A stretch of DNA of 64,000 nucleotides from Streptomyces sp. NBC_01298 (GTDB lineage Bacteria > Actinomycetota > Actinomycetes > Streptomycetales > Streptomycetaceae), in the NCBI RefSeq assembly GCF_035978755.1, contig NZ_CP108414.1:4712001-4776000 (forward strand), given 5' to 3'. A program made the translations under genes and the position numbers. The notes under the pieces are model-generated. The model searched no databases and was not told the origin of the DNA. It saw only the letters and a list, made by a program, of their open reading frames with translations. The first letter of the stretch is position 1; every line of letters starts with the position of its first letter. Shown piece after piece: positions 25,506 to 34,591 of the stretch.

Positions 25506-25526
25506 GATGTATCGACTCGATACATC
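25506..25526. promoter_or_regulatory. Probable PadR operator palindrome
   Basis: ATGTATCGACTCGATACAT (25507-25525) is perfectly symmetric around one central base, and one more base pair each side also matches. It resembles the ATGT...ACAT half-sites bound by PadR proteins, though the spacing is wider than the classic eight bases. It is just upstream of padR. The rest of the 25465-25738 gap shows only AT-poor promoter-like sequence for the divergent PBP gene. Confidence 0.75.
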
Positions 25527-25738
25527 CAGACGATAGAACGGGTAGCCCTCAGCTACAAGTGGTGACACGGTGACCGGCGTCACATCGTCGATTTGGGTGA
25601 GGCAAGTTGCCTGATTTGGGGTGAACTTCGGCACTGATTCGCTTTTGCGCGTGCGTAGTCTGTGCGCCATGACACCGGGGGGACCGGAACTCACCTGCCG
25701 CTTCCAGGCCACTCGCCTGCCCGAGGAGTAGTCGTTCG

Positions 25739-28279
25739 ATGAGCGAGCACCGCCGCAAACCGCAACAGCCCCAGAGCGGTGGCCGCGCCGCCGCCCGTAG
25801 GGCTGCCCAGCAGCGCCCGTCCAGGGGCGCCGGGCGCGACGTCCCCACCGCGTCACCCAGCGGGTCGTACGGGCAGCAGCCGGGCCACGGCAGCCGGGCG
25901 GACGCCCGGAGGGCCGCCGGCCGCGCCCCGGCGGGACGGGGCCGTGGCGCCGCGGGCGCCGGCCGCCCCAAGCGGTTCATCAACTACCCGCGGGGCGAGA
26001 AGACCGGCTGGCAGCGCTTCGTCCCCTCCTGGAAGCTCGTCTGCGGCAGCATCCTGGGCTTCTTCGCGATGATCACGGCAGGCGCCGGCATCGGCATCGC
26101 CATGGTGAACACGCCCGACGTGAACAAGACGGCCAAGGCGCAGAACAACGTCTTCTACTGGGAAGACGGCACCCAGATGGTCGCGACCGGCGGCTCAGTC
26201 AACCGCCAGATCGTCCCCATCGACAAGATCCCCCGGTCCATGCAGAACGCCGTGATCGCGGCGGAGAACGAGTCCTTCGATTCGGACAAGGGCGTCGACC
26301 CGATGGGCATCGCCCGCGCCGTGTGGAACATGGCCAAGGGCGGCTCCACCCAGGGCGGCTCCACGATCACCCAGCAGTACGTGAAGAACCAGTACCTGGA
26401 CGCGGACCAGACGCTCAAGCGCAAGGTCACCGAACTCTTCATCTCCATCAAGCTGGGTACCACCGAGGAGAAGAACGTGATCCTCGCCGGCTACCTGAAC
26501 ACCGCCTACTACGGCCGTGACGCCTACGGGATCCAGGCGGCCGCGCGCGCCTACTTCGGCAAGGACTGCAACGACCTCACGCCCTCCGAGAGCGCCTTCC
26601 TCGCGGCCGTGCTCAAGGGCCCGAACCTCTACAACCCCGACGGCGGCATCGGCTCCGCGGCCACGCCCGAACAGAACACCAAGCGGGCCCAGGACCGCTG
26701 GACCTGGGTCCTGAACCGCGAGGTCACGGTCGGGCGCATGCAGCAGGCCGAGCGGGACAAGTACAAGACCTTCCCCACCTTCGTCGAATCCGCCCAGGCC
26801 GCCGGCATGACCGGGCAGATCGGCTACCTGGTCGACACCGCCAACCTGTACCTGGCGAAGAAGGGCGTCAAGGCCGAGGACCTGGCCAAGGGCGGCTACC
26901 AGATCCACACCACCTTCAAGAAGAGCAAGGTGGATGCGCTGGTAAAGGCAGTCGAAAACACCCGCGACGGGCTGCTCGACGAGAAGAAGCGGCCCAAGAC
27001 CGACACCTTCGTGCAGTTCGGCGCGGCCTCGGTGGACGTGAAGACCGGAGCCCTCGTCGCCCTGTACGGCGGTCCCGGCATCGACAAGAAGCACTTCAAC
27101 AACAACGCCAACACCTCGGGCGTCCAGGTCGGCTCGACCTGGAAGCCGTTCGTGCTGGCGGCGGCCATGGAATACGGCACCCAGAACTCCAAGGGCCGGG
27201 GGATCTCGGCCGACAGCAAGTATCAGGCGAACGACCTCACGGTGATCAACAACCGTGCGGGCGAGCCGCTGCGCGACGGCTCCGGCAAGCCGTTCCGGCA
27301 GAAGAACGAGAGCCCGACCGCTTACGGCTACGTGACCCTGAACGAGGCGATGGAGAAGTCCATCAACGTCCCCTTCGCCCAGCTCGTCTTCGACGTCGGA
27401 CACGACAAGGTGAGGGACGTCGCCGCGGCTGCCGGCATCCTGCCGGACTCCATGGACCCGAACCCCAACGCCTCCTTCGCCCTGGGCACCTCGACCCCCA
27501 GCGCCATCCGGATGGCCAACTCGTACGCCACCTTCGCCGCCTCCGGCGTTCACCACGAGCAGTACTCGGTGACCAGCGTCCAGAAGATGGGCAAGGACCT
27601 GCCGGACTTCGGTCCTCCCAAGGGCAAGCGGGCCATGGACGACTCGATCGCGGACAACATCACCAAGGTCCTGGAGAACGTCGTCGAGAACGGCACCGGT
27701 ACGAAGGCCAAGAAGCTCGGCCGGCCGGCCGCGGGCAAGACCGGTACCACCGACAAGAACATGTCGGCCTGGTTCGTCGGCTACACCCCCGAGCTGTCCA
27801 CCTCCGTGGCGCTGTTCCGCTCGGACCCGAGCGCGAAGAAGAAGGAACTGATCTCGATGGAGGGCGTGGCGGGCATTCCCTCCGTCCACGGTGGCGACAT
27901 CCCGGCCGAGATCTGGACCAAGTACATGAAGGAGGCGCTGAACGGCGTCAAGGAGTCGAAGTTCCCGGAGCCCGAAGACCTCGGTGTCGTCGCGGACGCC
28001 TCCGGAGCCCCCTCGCCCACGCCGTCCCCCTCCCCGTCCCCCTCCCCTTCGCCGTCTCCGTCGAACTCGCCCTCCCCGAGCCCGTCCCCCAGCCCGAGCC
28101 CGTCGCGCGGCGGCAAGCCGACCTGCAAGCCGTGGGCCATCTGCGACCCGGACCCCAGCCCCAGCTCCTCCAAGTCCCCCTCGCCCTCACCCAGCAAGTC
28201 GAGCGGCGGAGGCCGGCCGGGCGGCGCGACGAACGGCGGCGGTGACGGCTTCCCGATAGGGGGCTCCACGGGCGGCTGA
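25739..28279 (+). CDS. Bifunctional class A penicillin-binding protein
   Basis: This 846-residue protein polymerises and cross-links peptidoglycan. A basic disordered cytoplasmic N-terminus (about 1-95) precedes a membrane anchor (LVCGSILGFFAMITAGAGIGIA). The GT51 glycosyltransferase has AAENESFDSDKGVDPMGIAR and GGSTITQQYVKNQY. The transpeptidase has SxxK (GSTWKPF), SxN (KSINVPF) and KTGTTDKNMSAWF. The C-terminal ~90 residues are a Pro/Ser repeat tail, with two cysteines in CKPWAICDPD. It is divergent from padR and followed by a large hairpin. Confidence 0.95.
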   Translation: MSEHRRKPQQPQSGGRAAARRAAQQRPSRGAGRDVPTASPSGSYGQQPGHGSRADARRAAGRAPAGRGRGAAGAGRPKRFINYPRGEKTGWQRFVPSWKLVCGSILGFFAMITAGAGIGIAMVNTPDVNKTAKAQNNVFYWEDGTQMVATGGSVNRQIVPIDKIPRSMQNAVIAAENESFDSDKGVDPMGIARAVWNMAKGGSTQGGSTITQQYVKNQYLDADQTLKRKVTELFISIKLGTTEEKNVILAGYLNTAYYGRDAYGIQAAARAYFGKDCNDLTPSESAFLAAVLKGPNLYNPDGGIGSAATPEQNTKRAQDRWTWVLNREVTVGRMQQAERDKYKTFPTFVESAQAAGMTGQIGYLVDTANLYLAKKGVKAEDLAKGGYQIHTTFKKSKVDALVKAVENTRDGLLDEKKRPKTDTFVQFGAASVDVKTGALVALYGGPGIDKKHFNNNANTSGVQVGSTWKPFVLAAAMEYGTQNSKGRGISADSKYQANDLTVINNRAGEPLRDGSGKPFRQKNESPTAYGYVTLNEAMEKSINVPFAQLVFDVGHDKVRDVAAAAGILPDSMDPNPNASFALGTSTPSAIRMANSYATFAASGVHHEQYSVTSVQKMGKDLPDFGPPKGKRAMDDSIADNITKVLENVVENGTGTKAKKLGRPAAGKTGTTDKNMSAWFVGYTPELSTSVALFRSDPSAKKKELISMEGVAGIPSVHGGDIPAEIWTKYMKEALNGVKESKFPEPEDLGVVADASGAPSPTPSPSPSPSPSPSPSNSPSPSPSPSPSPSRGGKPTCKPWAICDPDPSPSSSKSPSPSPSKSSGGGRPGGATNGGGDGFPIGGSTGG

Positions 28280-28302
28280 CCGGCCGCCCCAGGACACGGC
28301 AG

Positions 28303-28337
28303 GAGAGGGCCGTCGCACCGAGTGCGGCGGCCCTCTC
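28303..28337 (+). terminator. Terminator after the PBP gene
   Basis: GAGAGGGC and its complement at 28330-28337 form the inner stem, with added pairing in the loop (GTCGCAC/GTGCGGC). Outer sequences (CCCAGGACA and TGTCCTGGG) also pair, giving a nested hairpin over about 28282-28362. Confidence 0.75.
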
Positions 28338-28383
28338 GCACGCTGTCCTGGGAGGGGGCGGCGCCGTACGGCAGGATGTGCGC

Positions 28384-29844
28384 ATGACGAAGGTGCACGA
28401 GGACAGCCCCGTACTGCCCACCCAGCAGGACGAGGTGGCCGCCGCGGGGAGCGAGCTCATCGGCGGCCCGCTGGGCCGCTACGCCCGGCTGGGCGGCCAT
28501 TGGCTGAACCCGGTACGGGTCGTGGTCCTCGTGACCCTGGGGATGTTCGCGCTCGGCATGGCGCAGAAGCTGCCCTGCTACAACTGGGCGTGGTTCCGCG
28601 GGGCCGGCTCCCAGTACACCCACGCCTGCTACTCGGACATCCCGCACCTCTTCGTCGTACGCGGCTTCGCCGACGGCCTCGCCCCGTACTTCGACCGGAT
28701 CCCCGGCGACATGCCGTTCCTGGAGTACCCGGTGCTCACCGGGCTCTTCATGAAGGTCGCCTCGTGGATGACCCCCGGCAGCGGCTCCATGCAGCACCGC
28801 GAGCAGATGTACTGGATGGTCAACGCGGGCATGCTGATGGTCTGCGCCGCCGTGATCGCGGTGTGCGTGGCCCGCACCCACCGCCGCCGGCCGTGGGACG
28901 CGCTGCTCTTCGCCCTCGCGCCCGGTTTCGCGCTGACCGCGACCATCAACTGGGACCTGATGGCGATCGCGCTGACCGCCGCAGCGATGCTCATGTGGTC
29001 GCGGAGCCGGCCGCTGGCCTTCGGCGTGCTGCTCGGCCTGGCCACCGCCGCCAAGTTCTATCCCCTGCTGCTGCTCGGGGCCGTGTTCGTGCTCTGCTGG
29101 CGGGCCGGGAAGTGGCGTGCCTTCGGCGCGGCGGTCGGCGGCACCGTGGCCTCCTGGCTCGTGGTGAACCTGCCCGTCATGCTCTTCGCCTGGGAGGGCT
29201 GGCAGAAGTTCTACACCTTCAGCCAGGAGCGGCCGATCGACTTCGGATCCGTGTGGCTGCTGATCTCCCAGCGCTCCGGGAACCCGCTCGAAGACGCCAA
29301 CACCTATGCGACGGGCCTGACGCTCCTGCTGGGCGCGGCCATCGGCCTGCTGGCGCTCACCGCGCCCCGCCGCCCCCGCTTCGCCCAGCTGGCCTTCCTG
29401 CTGGTGGCCGCCTTCATCCTGGTCAACAAGGTCTACTCGCCCCAGTACGTGCTGTGGCTCATCCCGCTCGCCGCGCTGGCCCGGCCGCGCTGGCGGGACA
29501 TCCTGATCTGGCAGACCGGTGAGGTCATCTACTTCCTGGGCATCTGGTTCTACCTCGCCTACACGACCAGCGGCGACAAGCACCAGGGCCTGCCGCTGGA
29601 GGGATACCAGCTGTCGATCGCGGCCCACTTGCTGTGCACGCTCTACCTGTGCGCGGTGGTCGTACGCGACGTCCTCCTGCCCGATCGGGACGTGGTGCGG
29701 CGCGACGGCTCGGACGACCCCTCGGGGGGCGTCCTGGACGGCGCGGAGGACGTGTTCACGCTCTCGCAGACGGCGAAGGCGCCGCAGGACGCGGCGCCTT
29801 CGGAGGGTCAGCGGGTCGACTGGGGGGCACGCCCCGGGGAGTGA
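28384..29844 (+). CDS. Glycosyltransferase 87-like integral membrane protein
   Basis: This 486-residue protein has about ten hydrophobic helices. After the first (VRVVVLVTLGMFALGMAQKL) comes an external loop with CYSDIPHLFVVRGFADGLAP, then FLEYPVLTGLFMKVAS; an acidic loop residue followed by an (E/D)YP-type motif is typical of GT87 (DUF2029), which use polyprenyl-phosphate mannose donors. The acceptor is unknown. ATG 28384 is chosen over GTG 28378. The C-tail is acidic and cytoplasmic. It is convergent with the racemase-like gene, one base apart. Confidence 0.82.
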   Translation: MTKVHEDSPVLPTQQDEVAAAGSELIGGPLGRYARLGGHWLNPVRVVVLVTLGMFALGMAQKLPCYNWAWFRGAGSQYTHACYSDIPHLFVVRGFADGLAPYFDRIPGDMPFLEYPVLTGLFMKVASWMTPGSGSMQHREQMYWMVNAGMLMVCAAVIAVCVARTHRRRPWDALLFALAPGFALTATINWDLMAIALTAAAMLMWSRSRPLAFGVLLGLATAAKFYPLLLLGAVFVLCWRAGKWRAFGAAVGGTVASWLVVNLPVMLFAWEGWQKFYTFSQERPIDFGSVWLLISQRSGNPLEDANTYATGLTLLLGAAIGLLALTAPRRPRFAQLAFLLVAAFILVNKVYSPQYVLWLIPLAALARPRWRDILIWQTGEVIYFLGIWFYLAYTTSGDKHQGLPLEGYQLSIAAHLLCTLYLCAVVVRDVLLPDRDVVRRDGSDDPSGGVLDGAEDVFTLSQTAKAPQDAAPSEGQRVDWGARPGE

Positions 29845-29845
29845 C

Positions 29846-30877
29846 TCAGGCGTCGAGCACCCGGTCGAACTGCGTGGTGGTGTGGCGCAGGTGCGCCACC
29901 AGCTCGTCGCCGACCTTCGGCTCGGGAGAGTCCGACGGCACGAACAGGATGGACACCTGCATGTGCGGCGGCTCGGCGAACCAGCGCTGCTTGCCCGCCC
30001 ACACGAACGGCGACAGGTTCCGGTTGACGGTGGCGAGTCCGGCGCGGGCGACGCCCTTGGCGCGCGGCATCACCCCGTGCAGGGCCTTGGGAGCCTCCAG
30101 GCCGACTCCGTGCGAGGTGCCGCCGGCGACGACGACCAGCCAGCCGTCGGAGGCGGCCTTCTGCTGCCGGTAGCCGAACCGGTCACCCTTGGCGACGCGG
30201 GTGACGTCGAGGACCGCGCCGCGGTACTCGGTCGCCTCGTGGTCGCCCAGCCACAGCCGGGTGCCGATGCGGGCCCGGAAGCGCGTCTGCGGGAACTGCT
30301 GCTGCAGCCGCGCCAGCTCCGAGGCCTTCAGATGGCTGACGAACATCGTGTGCAGCGGCAGCCGGGCCGCGCGCAGCCGGTCCATCCAGCCGATGACCTC
30401 CTCGACGGCGTCCGAGCCGTCCGGGCGGTCCAGCGGCAGGTGCAGGGCGAAGCCCTCCAGCCGGACGTCCTCGATCGCCGAATGCAGCTGGCCGAGCTCC
30501 TGCTCGGAGATGCCGTGTCGGCGCATCGAGCTCATGCACTCGATGACCACCCGGGCGCCGACCAGGCCGCGCACCCCGTCCAGCGAGGACACCGAGCGGA
30601 TGACCCGGTCCGGCAGCGGCACCGGCTCCTCACCGCGCCGGAACGGGGTGAGGACGAGCAGGTCACCCCCGAACCAGTCCTTGATGCTGGCGGCCTCGTA
30701 GGTCGTGCCGACCGCGAGGACGTCGGCACCCATCCGGGTGGCCTCCTCGCAGAGCCGCTCGTGACCGAAGCCGTAGCCGTTGCCCTTGCAGACGGGGATC
30801 ATCCCCGGGAACTGGTCCTGGATCTGCTTCTGGTGCGCACGCCAGCGCGCGGTGTCGACGTAGAGCGTGAGCGCCAT
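29846..30877 (-). CDS. Alanine-racemase-like PLP-binding protein
   Basis: A 343-residue protein with an N-terminal alanine-racemase barrel. The PLP lysine is probably the K in VCKGNGYGFGHERLCEEATR, matching the usual V(V/K)KANAYGHG, with Gly replacing Ala. SMRRHGISEQELGQL resembles the family's middle part. The C-terminal domain is short, and no match to the catalytic Tyr of true racemases is obvious. The next gene is femX on the same strand, so a cell-wall amino-acid role is plausible. Whether it racemises alanine is not shown. The start is ATG at 30877. Confidence 0.8.
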   Translation of the reverse strand: MALTLYVDTARWRAHQKQIQDQFPGMIPVCKGNGYGFGHERLCEEATRMGADVLAVGTTYEAASIKDWFGGDLLVLTPFRRGEEPVPLPDRVIRSVSSLDGVRGLVGARVVIECMSSMRRHGISEQELGQLHSAIEDVRLEGFALHLPLDRPDGSDAVEEVIGWMDRLRAARLPLHTMFVSHLKASELARLQQQFPQTRFRARIGTRLWLGDHEATEYRGAVLDVTRVAKGDRFGYRQQKAASDGWLVVVAGGTSHGVGLEAPKALHGVMPRAKGVARAGLATVNRNLSPFVWAGKQRWFAEPPHMQVSILFVPSDSPEPKVGDELVAHLRHTTTQFDRVLDA

Positions 30878-30944
30878 GCCCGTCCGGAGCCTTTCTCGAA
30901 AAGCTGCGTGGTGCAGCGGTGCGGTGTGTGTGGATGGGGCGGGG

Positions 30945-32063
30945 TCAGCGACGCGACATGTAGATGTCGAGCGCCTTGTGTAGCAGCTTGTTGAGCGGGA
31001 AGTCCCACTCGCCGACGTATTCGACGGCCTCGCCGCCCGTGCCGACCTTGAACTGGATCAGCCCGAACAGGTGGTCGTTCTCGTCCAGGGTGTCACTGAT
31101 GCCGCGCAGGTCGTAGACGCTTGCGCCGAGCGCGTAGGAGTCGCGCAGCATGCGCCACTGCATCGCGTTCGAGGGACGGACCTCGCGCTTGTGGTTGGCG
31201 GAGGCGCCGTACGAGTACCAGACGTGCTGGCCGACGGTGAGCATCGTGGCGGCGGCCAGCGGCTCCCCCTCGTGCGTGGCGATGTAGAGCCGCATCCGGT
31301 TGGGGTCCTCGGAGTTGAGGGCCGTCCACTGGCGCTGGAAGTAGCTGAGCGGGCGCGGGCGGAACTTGTCGCGCTCGGCCGTGACCTCGTACAGCTTCTG
31401 CCAGGTCGGCAGGTCCTCGTAGCCGCCCTGGACGACCTCGACGCCGGCCTTCTCGGCCTTCTTGATGTTGCGGCGCCACAGCTGGTTGAAGCCCTTGAGG
31501 ACGTCGTCCAGCGAGCGGTTGGCCAGGGGGACCTGGAAGACGTACCGGGGCTGGACGTCGCCGAAGCCGGCGCCGCCGTCCTCGGCCTGCTGCCAGCCCA
31601 TCCGGCGCAGCTTGTCGGAGACTTCGAAGGCGCGGGGCTCGATGACGGAGGCCTCCACGTCGCGCAGGCGCTTGACCTCCGGGTCCTGGATCCCGGCCTT
31701 GATGGCGGTCGAGTTCCAGCGGCGGATGACGACGGGCGGGCCCATCTTCACGGTGAAGGCGCCCTGCTGCTTGAGGTGCGCCAGCATCGGCTGGAGCCAC
31801 TCTTCGAGATTGGGGGCGTACCAGTTGATGACCGGGCCCTCGGGGAGGTACGCGAGGTACCGCTTCACCTTGGGCAGCTGTCGGTACAACACGAGTGCGG
31901 CGCCGACGAGTTCGCCGGACTGGTCGAACCATCCGAGGTTCTCGGAACGCCACTCGTTCTTCACGTCGGCCCACGCCGGGACCTGGCAGTGGCTAGCCGA
32001 CGGCAGGCTCTGGAGGTAGCCCAGGTGCTGCTCTCGGCTGATGGTCCTCAGGGACAGGCTCAT
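30945..32063 (-). CDS. femX: FemX-like peptidoglycan aminoacyltransferase
   Basis: This 372-residue Fem-family enzyme uses an aminoacyl-tRNA to add the first bridge amino acid to the stem peptide; Streptomyces has a single Gly bridge and FemX is essential there. Two GNAT-like halves are visible, including VINWYAPNLEEWLQPMLAHL and the C-terminal YGASANHKREVRPSNAMQWR, which is diagnostic of FemABX. ATG 32063 (MSLSLRTISREQHLGYLQSL) was chosen; the longer frame upstream has no homologous sequence. It is transcribed upstream of the racemase-like gene. Confidence 0.92.
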   Translation of the reverse strand: MSLSLRTISREQHLGYLQSLPSASHCQVPAWADVKNEWRSENLGWFDQSGELVGAALVLYRQLPKVKRYLAYLPEGPVINWYAPNLEEWLQPMLAHLKQQGAFTVKMGPPVVIRRWNSTAIKAGIQDPEVKRLRDVEASVIEPRAFEVSDKLRRMGWQQAEDGGAGFGDVQPRYVFQVPLANRSLDDVLKGFNQLWRRNIKKAEKAGVEVVQGGYEDLPTWQKLYEVTAERDKFRPRPLSYFQRQWTALNSEDPNRMRLYIATHEGEPLAAATMLTVGQHVWYSYGASANHKREVRPSNAMQWRMLRDSYALGASVYDLRGISDTLDENDHLFGLIQFKVGTGGEAVEYVGEWDFPLNKLLHKALDIYMSRR

Positions 32064-32191
32064 GCGGGGCGTCTCCTCGGCGGCTTCGCTGGCTATGGCG
32101 CGAAGCCTACTGCGACGGGGGCGCCACCCATCTGGGGGACAGGCCGTGCCTGGGCCGGTGGGAGGCCGGCGCCCCGTCGCGGAGCACCCGG

Positions 32192-32506
32192 TCAGCCCAG
32201 CCAGCCGCCGAAGAGACCGCCGTGCGCCATGCCCAGGAAGAAGCCGATGGCCGAGGCTCCGAGGCCGATGATCAGTGCTGTGCGTTCGCGTGTCGTGACG
32301 GAGATGAACTGGCCGTAGAGCCCGGTGGCGATCCCGATCAGCCCGGTCCACGAGCTGAGCAGGTGCAGATGGTGGAAGAAGCCCGTGACGAACGCCACGG
32401 CGCCGAGGACCAGGGTGACGGCCACCAGGGTGTCCTGGAGCGGATGGGGCTTGCCGTCGGTCGCGAAGAGCGAGATGGAGGACTGAGGACGCATTGCCTG
32501 TGCCAT
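32192..32506 (-). CDS. Small conserved membrane protein
   Basis: A 104-residue protein with three or four hydrophobic segments ([55 protein letters not shown]) and no recognised catalytic motif. The two histidines HHLHLL follow the first helix. The ATG at 32506 has GGAGGTGCC upstream, a good ribosome-binding site. It is 128 bases upstream of femX, with an imperfect GC-rich hairpin in between (about 32110-32185). The function is unknown. Confidence 0.75.
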   Translation of the reverse strand: MAQAMRPQSSISLFATDGKPHPLQDTLVAVTLVLGAVAFVTGFFHHLHLLSSWTGLIGIATGLYGQFISVTTRERTALIIGLGASAIGFFLGMAHGGLFGGWLG

Positions 32507-32709
32507 CGGAAGGCACCTCCTGGCTGCAGCAGAGCGGTGCTGCGGGCTTCCTGCGGCAGGAGCCGAAGGCATAGCACCGAGCACACCCGATGCATACAGA
32601 TTGTGGCCTCCTGCTGCCGGATTTCAACCGGAAGGAGTCGAGGAGGTAGTCTGTACAGCTGCGCGGTGTCTGCTCTGCAGATGCCGTGCGCACGCATCAC
32701 GACCCTCCT

Positions 32710-32728
32710 GCCACGGAACGACCGTGGC
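32710..32728 (+). promoter_or_regulatory. Candidate S6/S18 leader hairpin before rpsF
   Basis: GCCACGG (32710-32716) pairs with CCGTGGC (32722-32728) around AACGA, 28 bases before the rpsF start. In many bacteria the S6:S18 complex binds a hairpin in its own rpsF leader. I cannot verify the conserved CCG bulge, so this is tentative. The rest of the 32507-32756 gap contains promoter-like TGTACAG sequence. Confidence 0.4.
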
Positions 32729-32756
32729 CGCTGAGTCCAAAGGAGGTGGGTTCCAC

Positions 32757-33047
32757 ATGCGTCACTACGAAGTGATGGTCATCCTCGACCCCGATCTCGA
32801 GGAGCGCGCTGTCTCCCCGCTGATCGAGAACTTCCTTTCTGTCGTCCGTGAGGGCAACGGAAAGGTCGAGAAGGTCGACACCTGGGGCCGTCGTCGTCTC
32901 GCTTACGAGATCAAGAAGAAGCCCGAGGGCATCTACTCGGTCATCGACCTCCAGGCCGAGCCTGCGGTCGTCAAGGAGCTTGACCGACAGCTGAACCTGA
33001 ACGAGTCGGTTCTCCGGACCAAGGTCCTCCGCCCCGAGACCCACTGA
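32757..33047 (+). CDS. rpsF: 30S ribosomal protein S6
   Basis: A 96-residue protein starting [16 protein letters not shown] with the S6 ferredoxin-like fold; it ends in TKVLRPETH. It binds S18 on the platform of the small subunit. AGGAGGTGGG lies just before the ATG at 32757; an open extension upstream was rejected for this reason. It heads the rpsF-ssb-rpsR-rplI operon, with ssb 72 bases downstream. Confidence 0.97.
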   Translation: MRHYEVMVILDPDLEERAVSPLIENFLSVVREGNGKVEKVDTWGRRRLAYEIKKKPEGIYSVIDLQAEPAVVKELDRQLNLNESVLRTKVLRPETH

Positions 33048-33119
33048 ACTTCGGTTCAGCGGTAATCGGGACCGAGTAGCACAGCAGCCCAGCAGCAATC
33101 CCCGCCGAGAGGTTCATCC

Positions 33120-33725
33120 ATGGCAGGCGAGACCGTCATCACGGTCGTCGGCAATCTCGTCGACGACCCCGAGCTGCGCTTCACCCCCTCGGGTGCGGCG
33201 GTCGCGAAGTTCCGTGTCGCGTCCACTCCCCGCACCTTCGACAAGCAGACCAATGAGTGGAAGGACGGCGAAAGCCTGTTCCTGACCTGCTCGGTCTGGC
33301 GTCAGGCGGCTGAGAACGTCGCCGAGTCCCTTCAGCGGGGCATGCGCGTCATCGTGCAGGGCCGGCTGAAGCAGCGGTCGTACGAGGACCGTGAGGGTGT
33401 CAAGCGCACGGTCTACGAGCTGGACGTCGAGGAAGTCGGCCCCAGCCTGAAGAACGCCACGTCCAAGGTCACCAAGACCACTGGTCGCGGTGGTCAGGGT
33501 GGATACGGCGGCGGTGGCGGCGGTCAGCAGCAGGGCGGCGGCGGTGGCAACTGGGGCGGAGCCCCCAGTGGCGGCGCTGCTCCCCAGGGCGGCGGAGCAC
33601 CCTCCGACGACCCCTGGGCGTCCAGTGCGCCGGCCGGCGGCCAGCAGCAGGGCGGCGGCGGTGGCGGTTGGGGCGGAAGCTCCGGCGGCTCCGGCGGTGG
33701 CTACTCGGACGAGCCGCCCTTCTAG
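33120..33725 (+). CDS. ssb: Single-stranded DNA-binding protein
   Basis: This 201-residue protein coats ssDNA during replication and repair. The OB-fold covers about residues 1-115 ([20 protein letters not shown] start, ending [13 protein letters not shown]). A Gly/Gln-rich linker of about 75 residues follows. The last residues SDEPPF are the acidic tip that recruits partner proteins. This is the canonical rpsF-adjacent copy; Streptomyces often has a second, shorter paralogue elsewhere. The AGAGG ribosome-binding site is modest. Confidence 0.97.
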   Translation: MAGETVITVVGNLVDDPELRFTPSGAAVAKFRVASTPRTFDKQTNEWKDGESLFLTCSVWRQAAENVAESLQRGMRVIVQGRLKQRSYEDREGVKRTVYELDVEEVGPSLKNATSKVTKTTGRGGQGGYGGGGGGQQQGGGGGNWGGAPSGGAAPQGGGAPSDDPWASSAPAGGQQQGGGGGGWGGSSGGSGGGYSDEPPF

Positions 33726-33768
33726 GGCAGCTCGCACCCCCACTTCTTGATTTCACAGGAGAGACACA

Positions 33769-34005
33769 ATGGCGAAGCCGCCTGTGCGCAAGCCTAAGAA
33801 GAAGGTCTGCGCGTTCTGCAAGGACAAGACCGCGTACGTGGACTACAAGGACACGAACATGCTGCGGAAGTTCATTTCCGACCGTGGCAAGATCCGTGCC
33901 CGCCGCGTCACCGGCAACTGCACGCAGCACCAGCGTGACGTCGCCACGGCTGTGAAGAACAGCCGTGAGATGGCACTGCTGCCCTACACGTCCACCGCGC
34001 GATAA
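33769..34005 (+). CDS. rpsR: 30S ribosomal protein S18
   Basis: A 78-residue basic protein starting [20 protein letters not shown]. Cys-x2-Cys near the N-terminus and C-x2-H (NCTQHQRDV) in the middle form a possible zinc site, so this is the zinc-type (C+) S18. Streptomyces also has a zinc-free paralogue, regulated by Zur, elsewhere in the genome. Fourth in the usual S6-SSB-S18-L9 set; ribosome-binding site AGGAG. Confidence 0.97.
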   Translation: MAKPPVRKPKKKVCAFCKDKTAYVDYKDTNMLRKFISDRGKIRARRVTGNCTQHQRDVATAVKNSREMALLPYTSTAR

Positions 34006-34023
34006 GGAAAGGGTGACCGAATA

Positions 34024-34470
34024 ATGAAGATCATCCTGACCCACGAGGTCTCTGGCCTCGGCACCGCTGGCGACGTCGTCGACGTCAAGGACGGTTACGC
34101 TCGCAACTACCTGGTCCCGCGTGGTTTCGCGATCCGCTGGACCAAGGGTGGCGAGAAGGACGTGGCGCAGATCCGCCGCGCCCGCAAGATCCACGAGATC
34201 GCGACCATCGAGCAGGCCAACGAGTTCAAGGCCAAGCTCGAGAATGTCAAGGTCCGTCTGGCCACCCGCGCGGGTGACGCCGGTCGTCTCTTCGGTTCCG
34301 TCACGCCCTCCGACATCGCCACGGCGATCGAGGCGTCCGGTGGCCCGAAGGTCGACAAGCGCCGCGTGGAGCTGGGCTCCCCGATCAAGACCCTCGGCTC
34401 GTACCAGGTCTCCGTGCGTCTGCACGCTGACGTGGCCGCGACCGTCGGCATCGAGGTCGTCGCCGCCTAA
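34024..34470 (+). CDS. rplI: 50S ribosomal protein L9
   Basis: A 148-residue protein with the L9 signature [20 protein letters not shown] near its start, a long connecting helix (about 40-80) and a C-terminal rRNA-binding domain. It binds domain V of 23S rRNA and restrains mRNA slippage. The last gene of the operon, 18 bases after rpsR and before a strong terminator at 34483. Confidence 0.97.
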   Translation: MKIILTHEVSGLGTAGDVVDVKDGYARNYLVPRGFAIRWTKGGEKDVAQIRRARKIHEIATIEQANEFKAKLENVKVRLATRAGDAGRLFGSVTPSDIATAIEASGGPKVDKRRVELGSPIKTLGSYQVSVRLHADVAATVGIEVVAA

Positions 34471-34482
34471 GGGCTGCGCATG

Positions 34483-34514
34483 AAGGGCCGCACCCCTGTG
34501 GGGGTGCGGCCCTT
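34483..34514. terminator. Terminator after rplI
   Basis: AAGGGCCGCACCCC (34483-34496) pairs perfectly with the sequence at 34501-34514 across a TGTG loop, and CTTCGTTGTTT follows. It is 12 bases past the rplI stop. Confidence 0.92.
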
Positions 34515-34521
34515 CTTCGTT

Positions 34522-34535
34522 GTTTCACGTGAAAC
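34522..34535. other. parS: parS site 7
   Basis: Exact GTTTCACGTGAAAC between the rplI terminator and the convergent MATE gene. The perfect palindrome is 16 bp. Paired with site 8, 34 bp away. Confidence 0.95.
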
Positions 34536-34555
34536 AGAGCCGCCGAGCCGCTCAT

Positions 34556-34569
34556 GTTTCACGTGAAAC
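34556..34569. other. parS: parS site 8
   Basis: Exact GTTTCACGTGAAAC, 22 bases before the MATE gene stop on the opposite strand. The perfect palindrome is 16 bp. Confidence 0.95.
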
Positions 34570-34591
34570 AACGCCTCGGGGCTCTTACGGG

